Shown one piece after another: positions 7,976 through 15,181 of a stretch of DNA of 34,370 bases. Made by a program: the position numbers and the translations under genes. Source of the DNA: an uncultured Lachnospiraceae bacterium (GTDB lineage Bacteria > Bacillota > Clostridia > Lachnospirales > Lachnospiraceae); contig CANOKL010000045.1 of NCBI GenBank assembly GCA_947566645.1, positions 1 through 34,370 of the forward strand. Reading direction: 5' to 3'. Positions within the stretch are counted from its first letter, which is position 1. Each line of letters opens with the position of its first letter. The notes beneath the pieces are model-generated. The model saw nothing but the letters and a program-made list of their open reading frames with translations, did no database searches and was not told the DNA's origin.

Positions 7976-8775
7976 GGGCGGATGTACATATGCATTCGGC
8001 ATTTTCCAGTGATTCAAAATCCAGTCCTGAGGAGATGATACTCGGTTCTATAGAAAAAGGGCTTGGGATGATATGCTTTACGGATCACTATGACAAAGAC
8101 AACATGGACTGGGGACCTGAGGATATCTTTGATCCTGAGGAGTATTTCCGGATCCTCCGGCCTCTCCGGGAAAAATATAAGGAACAGATTGAGGTGCGGA
8201 TCGGGGTGGAGACAGGACTGCAGCCCCACCTGGCAGATTACTATGGGGAATTCGTAAGGAAGTATCCTTTTGACCTGGTCATTGGTTCTGTTCACTCGAT
8301 TCAGAGGAGTGATATCGCAGCCGGCCGTTTTTTCAGGACATATACAGATGATGAGGTATACCGGATGACCTTCGAGGAGACACTTCTGGATGTACAGACG
8401 GACAGTTCCTTTGACGTTCTGGGGCATCTGGATTATGTGGTGCGCTATGGAAAAGAGAAGGAAGCACAGTATTCCTATCAAAAATATTCAGAACTTATTG
8501 ATGAGATTCTCCGGACACTGATTGCAAAAGGAAAGGGCCTGGAGCTTAATATGGCGGGACTGAAATACGGCCTTCCTTTTGCCCATCCTCATCCGGACGT
8601 GCTGAGGCGGTACAAGGAACTGGGCGGAGAGATTATTACAGTGGGAGCCGACGGACATAAACCGGAGCATATTGCATACGATTTTCAGAAAGCAGAGGAT
8701 ATTTTGAAGGAAAGCGGTTTTCGGTATTATGCAGAATTCCGAGAAAGACAGCCATTTTTTAAGCGGCTTGCATAA
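7972..8775 (+). CDS. PHP-domain phosphoesterase, histidinol-phosphatase-like
   Basis: This is a metal-dependent phosphoesterase of the PHP superfamily, closest in layout to HisJ/HisK histidinol phosphatase. The 267-residue product starts with the metal motif DVHMHSAFSSDSK, then shows CFTDHYD (about 36), GVETGL (about 76-82), IGSVHSI (about 104), VLGHLDYVVRYG (about 147) and ADGHKPEH near residue 226, the family's full ligand set. ATGA overlap with mnmA makes it the last gene of the sulfur operon. No his genes are near, so the substrate may not be histidinol phosphate. A terminator is not obvious between it and the gap promoter. Confidence 0.85.
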   Translation: MRADVHMHSAFSSDSKSSPEEMILGSIEKGLGMICFTDHYDKDNMDWGPEDIFDPEEYFRILRPLREKYKEQIEVRIGVETGLQPHLADYYGEFVRKYPFDLVIGSVHSIQRSDIAAGRFFRTYTDDEVYRMTFEETLLDVQTDSSFDVLGHLDYVVRYGKEKEAQYSYQKYSELIDEILRTLIAKGKGLELNMAGLKYGLPFAHPHPDVLRRYKELGGEIITVGADGHKPEHIAYDFQKAEDILKESGFRYYAEFRERQPFFKRLA

Positions 8776-8802
8776 AAATGGTTATATCCTTCATAAAAAT
8801 GG
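8771..8802 (+). promoter_or_regulatory. Direct repeat CATAAAAATGG upstream of the gap promoter
   Basis: The 11-mer CATAAAAATGG occurs at 8771-8781 and again at 8792-8802, 21 bases apart (two helical turns). It ends nine bases before the gap -35 box. A regulator site is possible; nothing names the binder. Confidence 0.4.
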
Positions 8803-8811
8803 AAAAGAGAC

Positions 8812-8840
8812 TTGAATTTTTGTATGATTTTTAGTACAAT
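8812..8840 (+). promoter_or_regulatory. Promoter of gap
   Basis: TTGAAT at 8812-8817, a 17-base AT-rich spacer and TACAAT at 8835-8840 give a strong-looking vegetative promoter 95 bases before the gap start. Confidence 0.75.
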
Positions 8841-8855
8841 AACATTTGGTTGATG

Positions 8856-8907
8856 ATTCTTTAACAAAGTTAGAGAATTCACAATATAACGACTGCGTAG
8901 TCAGTTA
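8856..8907 (+). promoter_or_regulatory. Two hairpins in the gap mRNA leader
   Basis: ATTCTTTAAC/GTTAGAGAAT (8856-8878, loop AAA, one G-U pair) and TAACGACT/AGTCAGTTA (8887-8907, one bulged base) lie between the probable transcription start and the ribosome site. They may stabilise the abundant gap mRNA, or the second may be a DNA operator. Confidence 0.45.
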
Positions 8908-8934
8908 ATAAGAAAACTTTAGGAGGAATTAATC

Positions 8935-9948
8935 ATGGCAGTAAAAGTAGCGATTAATGGATTCGGACGTATCGGACGTCTCGCATTCAGACAGATGTTT
9001 GGAGCAGAAGGATATGAAGTAGTTGCAATCAACGACTTAACATCTCCGAAGATGCTTGCTCACCTGTTAAAGTATGATTCATCTCAGGGCAGATATGCAT
9101 TATGCGACAAGGTAGAGTCCACAGAGGATTCCATCATTGTTGACGGAAAAGAGATCAAGATCTATGCAAAGGCAAACGCAGAGGAGCTTCCATGGGGAGA
9201 GATCGGCGTAGACGTTGTTCTGGAGTGTACAGGCTTCTACACATCCAAAGAGAAAGCTTCCGCACATGTTAAGGCAGGTGCAAGAAAAGTTGTTATCTCC
9301 GCACCGGCAGGCAAAGACCTTCCGACTATCGTTTATAATGTAAATCATGACACACTGAAACCAGAGGATACTGTTATTTCCGCAGCTTCCTGTACAACGA
9401 ACTGCCTGGCACCTATGGCTAAGGCCCTGAATGACCTTGCTGCTGTTAAGTCTGGAATTATGTGTACAATCCACGCTTACACAGGTGATCAGATGACACT
9501 TGACGGACCGCAGAGAAAGGGTGACTTAAGAAGATCCCGTGCAGCAGCAGTGAATATTGTACCGAACAGTACAGGTGCAGCTAAGGCGATCGGCCTTGTT
9601 ATTCCAGAGCTTAACGGCAAGTTAATCGGATCTGCACAGAGAGTTCCGACTCCGACCGGCTCTACAACAATCTTAACAGCAGTAGTAGAAGGCGAAGTTA
9701 CAGTTGATCAGATCAACGAGGCTATGAAGGCTGCTTCCAATGAGTCCTTCGGATACAATACAGATGAGATCGTATCCAGCGACATCGTTGGTATGAGATA
9801 TGGTTCTCTCTTTGATGCAACACAGACAATGGCTCTTCCTGTTGGCGACGGCACAACAGAGGTTCAGGTTGTATCCTGGTATGACAATGAGAATTCCTAC
9901 ACAAGCCAGATGGTAAGGACAATCAAGTACTTCTCAGAGCTTGGCTAA
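8935..9948 (+). CDS. gap: Glyceraldehyde-3-phosphate dehydrogenase
   Basis: This glycolytic NAD-dependent enzyme oxidises glyceraldehyde 3-phosphate to 1,3-bisphosphoglycerate. The 337-residue protein has the Rossmann motif NGFGRIGRLAFR (8-19) and the acid near 33 that selects NAD (INDL). The catalytic Cys153 lies in SAASCTTNC with His180 in CTIHAYTGDQ, and the C-terminus WYDNENSYTSQMVR is standard. Length is canonical. TTTAGGAGG just before the ATG is a near-ideal ribosome site, in keeping with high expression. Codon choice is more uniform than in neighbouring accessory genes. A terminator-like hairpin separates it from pgk. Confidence 0.97.
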   Translation: MAVKVAINGFGRIGRLAFRQMFGAEGYEVVAINDLTSPKMLAHLLKYDSSQGRYALCDKVESTEDSIIVDGKEIKIYAKANAEELPWGEIGVDVVLECTGFYTSKEKASAHVKAGARKVVISAPAGKDLPTIVYNVNHDTLKPEDTVISAASCTTNCLAPMAKALNDLAAVKSGIMCTIHAYTGDQMTLDGPQRKGDLRRSRAAAVNIVPNSTGAAKAIGLVIPELNGKLIGSAQRVPTPTGSTTILTAVVEGEVTVDQINEAMKAASNESFGYNTDEIVSSDIVGMRYGSLFDATQTMALPVGDGTTEVQVVSWYDNENSYTSQMVRTIKYFSELG

Positions 9949-9979
9949 TCTGTACCTGGTTATTCCAATTGACTCACAG

Positions 9980-10012
9980 CGGGTCCGGTCTTTTTGGACC
10001 GGATCCGTTTTT
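9980..10012 (+). terminator. Intrinsic terminator between gap and pgk
   Basis: CGGGTCCGGTC (9980-9990) pairs with GGACCGGATCCG (9995-10006, one G-U) and is followed by TTTTT at 10008-10012. It would end or attenuate gap transcripts before pgk. No convincing separate pgk promoter was seen in the 24 bases that remain. Confidence 0.75.
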
Positions 10013-10036
10013 AACACGAAAATAAGGAGATATTTT

Positions 10037-11230
10037 ATGCTTAATAAGAAATCAGTTGATGATATTAATGTAAAAGGATTAAAGGTTCTCTGCAGATGTG
10101 ACTTTAATGTCCCGCTTATTGACGGAAAGATTACAGATGAGAATCGTCTTGTAGCAGCACTTCCAACGATCAAAAAGCTTGTAGCAGACGGAGGAAGGGT
10201 GATTCTCTGCTCTCACCTTGGAAAGCCAAAGGGAGAGCCGAAGCCGGAGTTATCTCTTGCACCGGTTGCAGTACGCCTGTCTGAATTACTGGGCCAGGAA
10301 GTGAAGTTTGCAGCGGATCCGGAGGTTGTGGGAGCGAATGCAAAGGCAGCAGTAGAAGCAATGCAGGACGGCGACGTGATTCTTCTTGAAAATACACGTT
10401 ACAGAGCAGAGGAGACAAAGAACGGAGAGGCCTTAAGCAAAGACCTGGCTTCCCTGTGTGATGTATTTGTAAATGATGCCTTCGGAACAGCTCACCGTGC
10501 ACACTGCTCCAATGTAGGCGTGACACAGTTTGTTGACACCGCGGCAGTGGGATACTTAATGCAGAAGGAAATTGATTTCCTCGGAAATGCAGTGAATAAC
10601 CCTGAGAGACCGTTTGTAGCCATCCTCGGCGGCGCAAAGGTTTCCAGTAAGATCTCTGTGATTGAGAATCTTCTTGATAAGGTCGATACCCTTATTATTG
10701 GCGGTGGTATGTCTTATACCTTCAGCAAAGCACAGGGCGGAAGCGTAGGTGAGTCTCTTCTTGAGGCAGATTACTGCGACTATGCGCTGAATATGCTGAA
10801 GAAGGCAGAGGAAAAAGGTGTAAAGCTGCTTCTTCCTGTAGATACTGTGATTGCAGATGACTTCTCGAATGATGCTGATTCCAGGGTTGTACCTGCAGGA
10901 GAGATTCCGGCAGGCTGGCAGGGACTGGATATCGGACCTGAGACAGAGAAGATCTTCTGCGAGGCTGTAAAGGATGCGAAGACAGTTGTATGGAACGGAC
11001 CGATGGGATGTTTTGAGATGCCGAAATTTGCACACGGCACAGAGGCTGTTGCAAAGGCGCTTGCGGATACAGAGGCAGTGACGATTATCGGCGGCGGTGA
11101 TTCCGCAGCAGCAGTAAACCAGCTTGGCTACGGCGATCAGATGACACATATTTCCACAGGCGGCGGCGCTTCCCTTGAATTCCTGGAAGGAAAGGAATTA
11201 CCGGGTGTAGCTGCAGCGAACGATAAATAA
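10037..11230 (+). CDS. pgk: Phosphoglycerate kinase
   Basis: This enzyme transfers phosphate from 1,3-bisphosphoglycerate to ADP in glycolysis. Starting at ATG 10037, which follows AATAAGGAGATATTTT, the protein has 397 residues, the family norm. A longer reading frame open from 9941 would run through the gap-pgk terminator and is rejected. Motifs include LCRCDFNVPLIDG (about 17-29), SHLGKPKGEPKPELSL (about 60-75), NDAFGTAHR (about 158-166), GGAKVSSK (about 199-206) and the nucleotide-binding GGGDSAAAV near 357. tpiA follows after 21 bases. Confidence 0.97.
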   Translation: MLNKKSVDDINVKGLKVLCRCDFNVPLIDGKITDENRLVAALPTIKKLVADGGRVILCSHLGKPKGEPKPELSLAPVAVRLSELLGQEVKFAADPEVVGANAKAAVEAMQDGDVILLENTRYRAEETKNGEALSKDLASLCDVFVNDAFGTAHRAHCSNVGVTQFVDTAAVGYLMQKEIDFLGNAVNNPERPFVAILGGAKVSSKISVIENLLDKVDTLIIGGGMSYTFSKAQGGSVGESLLEADYCDYALNMLKKAEEKGVKLLLPVDTVIADDFSNDADSRVVPAGEIPAGWQGLDIGPETEKIFCEAVKDAKTVVWNGPMGCFEMPKFAHGTEAVAKALADTEAVTIIGGGDSAAAVNQLGYGDQMTHISTGGGASLEFLEGKELPGVAAANDK

Positions 11231-11251
11231 AAATTTGAAGGAGACAAAAAA

Positions 11252-12001
11252 ATGGCAAGAAGAAAAATTGTAGCAGGTAACTGGAAGATGAATAAGACTC
11301 CCAGTGAGGCAGTTGCTTTGGTTGAGGAATTAAAACCGTTAGTTGCAAGCGAGGATGTAGATGTAGTATTCTGTGTTCCGGCAATCGACATTATCCCGGT
11401 TGCAGAGGCTTGCAAGGGTTCCAATATTGAGGTTGGAGCTGAGAATATGTATTTCGAGGAGAGCGGGGCATACACAGGAGAGATTTCTCCGGCAATGCTT
11501 ACAGATGCAGGCGTAAAATATGTGGTTCTTGGACACTCTGAGAGAAGAGAGTATTTTGCAGAGACAAATGAGACTGTCAACAAAAAGGTTTTAAAGGCAT
11601 TTGAGCATGGCCTTACGCCGATCATGTGCTGCGGCGAGACCTTAGAGCAGAGAGAACAGGGTGTAACGATGGATTTCATCCGCCAGCAGGTTAAGGTTGG
11701 TTTCCAGAATGTGACAGCAGATCAGGCAAAGAAGGCGGTGATTGCTTATGAGCCGATCTGGGCGATCGGAACCGGCAAAACGGCTACTACAGAGCAGGCT
11801 GAGGAAGTCTGTGCAGGAATCCGTGCATGTATCGCCGAGATTTATGACGATGCAACAGCGGCAGAGATCCGGATCCAGTACGGCGGTTCTGTAAATGCAG
11901 GAAATGCGGCAGAGTTATTTGCACAGGCAGACATTGACGGAGGCCTCGTAGGGGGCGCTTCCCTCAAAGCTGATTTTGGCAAGATCGTAAATTATAAATA
12001 A
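11252..12001 (+). CDS. tpiA: Triosephosphate isomerase
   Basis: This enzyme interconverts dihydroxyacetone phosphate and glyceraldehyde 3-phosphate. The 249-residue TIM barrel starts RKIVAGNWKMNKT (Asn and Lys of the active site near 11-13). It has the electrophile His in VVLGHSERREYF (about residue 95), the catalytic Glu in AYEPIWAIGTG (about 167) and the phosphate-binding IQYGGSVNAGN. The AAGGAGA site lies eight bases before the ATG. It is the last gene transcribed with pgk before a stem-loop terminator. Confidence 0.97.
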   Translation: MARRKIVAGNWKMNKTPSEAVALVEELKPLVASEDVDVVFCVPAIDIIPVAEACKGSNIEVGAENMYFEESGAYTGEISPAMLTDAGVKYVVLGHSERREYFAETNETVNKKVLKAFEHGLTPIMCCGETLEQREQGVTMDFIRQQVKVGFQNVTADQAKKAVIAYEPIWAIGTGKTATTEQAEEVCAGIRACIAEIYDDATAAEIRIQYGGSVNAGNAAELFAQADIDGGLVGGASLKADFGKIVNYK

Positions 12002-12004
12002 AAA

Positions 12005-12056
12005 AAACCCAATCCTATTGGATTATAAGTTCAATGGGATTGGGTTTACACTTTTT
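12005..12056 (+). terminator. Terminator after tpiA
   Basis: AAACCCAATCCTATTG (12005-12020) pairs fully, with one G-U, to CAATGGGATTGGGTTT (12032-12047), followed after ACAC by TTTTT. The downstream arm carries the -35 box of the next gene. Confidence 0.8.
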
Positions 12057-12073
12057 GAGGGGTGTGTTACAAT
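12045..12073 (+). promoter_or_regulatory. Promoter of the receiver-GGDEF gene, embedded in the tpiA terminator
   Basis: TTTACA at 12045-12050, a 17-base spacer and TACAAT at 12068-12073 place transcription start near 12080. That excludes coding starts before this point and supports ATG 12140. Confidence 0.65.
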
Positions 12074-12139
12074 GATTCTGGAAATGAAGTTATACTCACG
12101 GCAGATTTATCTGGCGCGCAGTATATATCAGGAAAGGGA

Positions 12140-13036
12140 ATGGAGATGCAAAAGATACTAATTATTGAAGAAAATCAGGAGGAGATCGAATTTCTCAAGG
12201 TAGTCCTGGAGGAGTATGAGGTTACTGCGGTAAGCACTGCCGGGGAGGGGCTTTCCAGGGCGGAAACAGGAGAGTATTCCCTGATTTTTCTGGAGGATGA
12301 CTTTGCCTCAATGGAAGATTTTTCTCTGCTTAAGGAGCTTCAGGGAAGAATGATGCCATACCATACTCCGGTGATTCTGCTCATGGACGGTGCAGATGTG
12401 CGAAGGGGAGAGAGAGGGCTTGCATTAGGTGCAGCAGATTTCATAACAAGACCGCTCTATCCACTGATTGTAAAAGCAAGAACCCGTACATATGTCAGTC
12501 TGTATCAGTACAGAAAGAACGAGAAGTCAGCCATGGCTGACTCACTGACCGGTGTGGCAAGCAGGCAGAAGTTCGGGCTGAACCGCGGCCTGAAATGGCA
12601 GGAGGCTGTACGTCTTGAAGTTCCCGTCTCAGTCTGTATATTCGATATTGATAAGTTCAGGACATATAATGAGCGCTATGGATATCCGGCAGGTGACAAG
12701 GTCTTAATCTCTGTGGCGCAGACTATTTCCTCCTGTCTGAAACGTGGTACAGATCTTTTTGCACGGTATGAGAAAGACCGGTTTGCAGCCGTTGTGCTGG
12801 GCGGAGCAGGAAGCAGTGTTTCAGAGTATCAGGAGAAGATCTGCCGCGCAGTGGAGAAGCTTCATATTCCTCACTGGGATTCCGTTTCCAGATGGGTTAC
12901 CGTAAGTATCGGCGGTGTTACCGTTATTCCGAAGCCGGACGATTCCTTTGATGCATATTTTGAAATTGCAGAGAATATGCTGAAAGAGGCAAAAAGATCC
13001 GGAGGAAACCAGGTGATGTGGATGGACGGGAAATAA
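12140..13036 (+). CDS. Degenerate receiver-GGDEF protein (probable inactive cyclase)
   Basis: The 298-residue protein is a response-regulator receiver (about 4-118) joined to a GGDEF domain (about 130-296). Both active sites are altered. In the receiver, the phosphoacceptor Asp aligns with Glu52 (LIFLEDDF), the switch Thr/Ser with Met82 and the conserved Lys with Arg104 (FITRPL). In the cyclase domain the GGDEF signature reads EKDRF (211-215). The inhibitory-site RxxD motif is kept as R202-G-T-D205, exactly five residues before it, and the DSLTG start of the fold is intact. It therefore probably neither accepts phosphate nor makes c-di-GMP; binding c-di-GMP is possible. Start ATG 12140 has AGGAAAGGG upstream and lies after the predicted transcription start. 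Confidence 0.85.
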   Translation: MEMQKILIIEENQEEIEFLKVVLEEYEVTAVSTAGEGLSRAETGEYSLIFLEDDFASMEDFSLLKELQGRMMPYHTPVILLMDGADVRRGERGLALGAADFITRPLYPLIVKARTRTYVSLYQYRKNEKSAMADSLTGVASRQKFGLNRGLKWQEAVRLEVPVSVCIFDIDKFRTYNERYGYPAGDKVLISVAQTISSCLKRGTDLFARYEKDRFAAVVLGGAGSSVSEYQEKICRAVEKLHIPHWDSVSRWVTVSIGGVTVIPKPDDSFDAYFEIAENMLKEAKRSGGNQVMWMDGK

Positions 13037-13067
13037 AGGAACATAGACAAAAAGTGTGGAGGGAAAG

Positions 13068-14198
13068 ATGGGAAAATCAAAAGTTTATTATTCAGATTTC
13101 AGGGCAAAGCCAGGTGAAGGGCTTCCAACCAAGCTGAAAAAGCTGATCAGGGCTGCGGGAATTGGCGAGATTGATATGGACAATAAGTTCACTGCCATTA
13201 AGATGCATTTTGGAGAGCTTGGGAACATCAGCTATCTTCGCCCGAATTATGCGAAGGCAGTGGCAGATGTGGTAAAGGAGCTGGGAGGCAGACCATTTCT
13301 GACAGATTGTAATACACTCTATCCAGGCAGCCGCAAGAATGCCCTGGAGCATCTGTACTGTGCATGGGAGAATGGATTTACCCCAATGACCGTGGGATGT
13401 CCTATTCTGATCGGCGACGGCCTGAAGGGGACGGATGATGTTGAGGTGCCTGTTGAAGGCGGGGAATATATAGAAAAAGCAAAGATCGGACATGCCATCA
13501 TGGATGCGGATGTCTTTATCAGCCTGACTCATTTTAAGGGACATGAGATGACAGGATTCGGGGGCACGATTAAAAATATTGGTATGGGCTGCGGATCCCG
13601 CGCAGGCAAGAAGGAACAGCATAATAACGGAAAGCCGACGATAGATCCAGAGGTATGCCGCGGATGCCGCCTGTGCATGAGGGAATGTGCCAACGACGGC
13701 CTGGTATTTGACCAGGAGGCCGGGAAGATGACTGTGGATACAGAGCACTGTGCAGGCTGCGGAAGATGTATAGGGGCATGTAATTTTGACGCAATTTCTT
13801 TTGAGGACAGTGCGGCTACGAAGGTGCTGAACTGCAGGATGGCAGAATATACGAAGGCAGTACTTTACGGCAGGCCGAATTTCCATATCTCATTAATCGT
13901 TGATGTATCACCGAACTGTGACTGCCATGCAGAGAACGATGCACCGATCCTGCCTGATATCGGTATGTTTGCGTCCTTTGACCCACTGGCGCTTGACCAG
14001 GCATGTGCAGATGCCTGTCTGAAGGCAGAACCCCTTCCGAACAGTCAGCTTACAGACAATATGGAGCGGGAGGACTTCTGTGACTGCCATGATCATTTTG
14101 AAAATACGACAGTGAATTCCGAGTATAAGACCTGTCTTGCCCATGCAGAAAAGATCGGGCTTGGAAGCAGGGAATATGAAATCATAACAGTAAAATAA
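13068..14198 (+). CDS. DUF362 family protein with two [4Fe-4S] ferredoxin motifs
   Basis: This 376-residue iron-sulfur protein has an N-terminal DUF362 domain (about 1-190, with KMHFGELGNISYLRP, LTDCNTLYPGSRKNA and SLTHFKGHEMTGFGGTIKN). It is followed by a ferredoxin insert with cysteines 197/200/203/207 (CRGCRLCMREC) and 228/231/234/238 (CAGCGRCIGAC). The rest continues the DUF362 fold, including the cysteine-rich PNCDCHAEND. It is probably an electron carrier or redox enzyme of the cytosol; the reaction is unknown. ATG 13068 is preferred over GTG 13056 because GGAGG lies at the right distance from the ATG. It follows the receiver-GGDEF gene by 31 bases and may share its transcript. Confidence 0.9.
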   Translation: MGKSKVYYSDFRAKPGEGLPTKLKKLIRAAGIGEIDMDNKFTAIKMHFGELGNISYLRPNYAKAVADVVKELGGRPFLTDCNTLYPGSRKNALEHLYCAWENGFTPMTVGCPILIGDGLKGTDDVEVPVEGGEYIEKAKIGHAIMDADVFISLTHFKGHEMTGFGGTIKNIGMGCGSRAGKKEQHNNGKPTIDPEVCRGCRLCMRECANDGLVFDQEAGKMTVDTEHCAGCGRCIGACNFDAISFEDSAATKVLNCRMAEYTKAVLYGRPNFHISLIVDVSPNCDCHAENDAPILPDIGMFASFDPLALDQACADACLKAEPLPNSQLTDNMEREDFCDCHDHFENTTVNSEYKTCLAHAEKIGLGSREYEIITVK

Positions 14199-14266
14199 AA
14201 ACAGTAGCTAAGAGTGCAGAGTATTTGAAAACAGAGTATTTGAAAAGGACCGGGAGGACAGAGTCT

Positions 14267-15100
14267 ATGATTTACACAGAGATACCGCTTCATGCAGAAG
14301 GGTCTGCGGATTACGCAAGACTTCAGACTTATATTCAGGACACACCCCATGACGGAAGCCTTAAGGTAAAGAAGCGGCCATTTATCCTGATCTGTCCGGG
14401 AGGAGGGTACGAGCGTACCAGCTACCGGGAGGGGGAGCCTCTGGCGCTCCATTTTTTAAGCAGGGGATATCATGTGGGAGTGCTGCGTTATTCCACAGCG
14501 CCTCACCGTTTTCCGGTACAGGTTCTGGAACTGGGACAGGCGGTTCTGGAACTTCGTAAGCATGCCGGTGAGTGGAACATTGATATGGAACGGCTTGTGG
14601 TGCAGGGCTCCTCGGCAGGGGGACACCTGGCTGCCTGTTATGGCGCTTTCTGGAATCAGAATCTGATGACCGAGACACTTGGGACAGGGGCAGAGGACTT
14701 AAGACCGTCTGGAATTATGCTCAGCTACCCTGTGATCACTGCGGACGCCGTACATGCGCATATGGGAAGCTTTCAGAATCTTCTGGGGGATGAGCTTTCC
14801 AGAAAGGCAGATGATGTATCAGTCGAAAAGATGGTGACAAAGGCAATGCCGCCCTGCTTTCTGTGGCATACAGTAGAGGATGGCACAGTACCTGTGGAGA
14901 ATTCCATTCTGCTTGCAATGGCACTCAGGAAAGAGGGTGTTCCCTTTGAGCTTCATATATTTCCAGAGGGAGAGCATGGCTTAAGCCTTGCCAGCCCCAT
15001 TTTGGAGCGTGAGAATGGACATGGCGTACAGAAGGAATGTGCCCAGTGGATTACGCTGGCAGATGTGTGGCTTGAGAGGCTGTTTTGCGGCAGCAAATAA
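14267..15100 (+). CDS. Alpha/beta hydrolase, carboxylesterase-like (BD-FAE/ExoA-type)
   Basis: This is a soluble serine hydrolase, probably a carbohydrate esterase or short-chain esterase. The 277-residue protein has the oxyanion motif ILICPGGGYERTS, the nucleophile elbow VQGSSAGGHLAA (Ser near 110-112), the acid in HTVEDGTVPVENS and the His in FPEGEHGLSLAS, a complete triad. There is no signal peptide, so it acts in the cytosol. Start ATG 14267 follows GGGAGG by ten bases; an upstream TTG at 14225 lacks a ribosome site. Its place between a ferredoxin protein and gpmI gives no clue to the substrate. Confidence 0.85.
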   Translation: MIYTEIPLHAEGSADYARLQTYIQDTPHDGSLKVKKRPFILICPGGGYERTSYREGEPLALHFLSRGYHVGVLRYSTAPHRFPVQVLELGQAVLELRKHAGEWNIDMERLVVQGSSAGGHLAACYGAFWNQNLMTETLGTGAEDLRPSGIMLSYPVITADAVHAHMGSFQNLLGDELSRKADDVSVEKMVTKAMPPCFLWHTVEDGTVPVENSILLAMALRKEGVPFELHIFPEGEHGLSLASPILERENGHGVQKECAQWITLADVWLERLFCGSK

Positions 15101-15181
15101 GAATTGAATGAATCTGCTGCCAGATAGAACGTTAATGAATAAGCAATTACGACAAAATCAGGTGAAGGAGTGTTATTTACA

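Noticed and set aside
9941..10036. N-terminal extension of phosphoglycerate kinase
   Set aside because: The frame is open but runs through the gap-pgk terminator, has no ribosome site, and ATG 10037 gives the canonical 397 residues with a good site.
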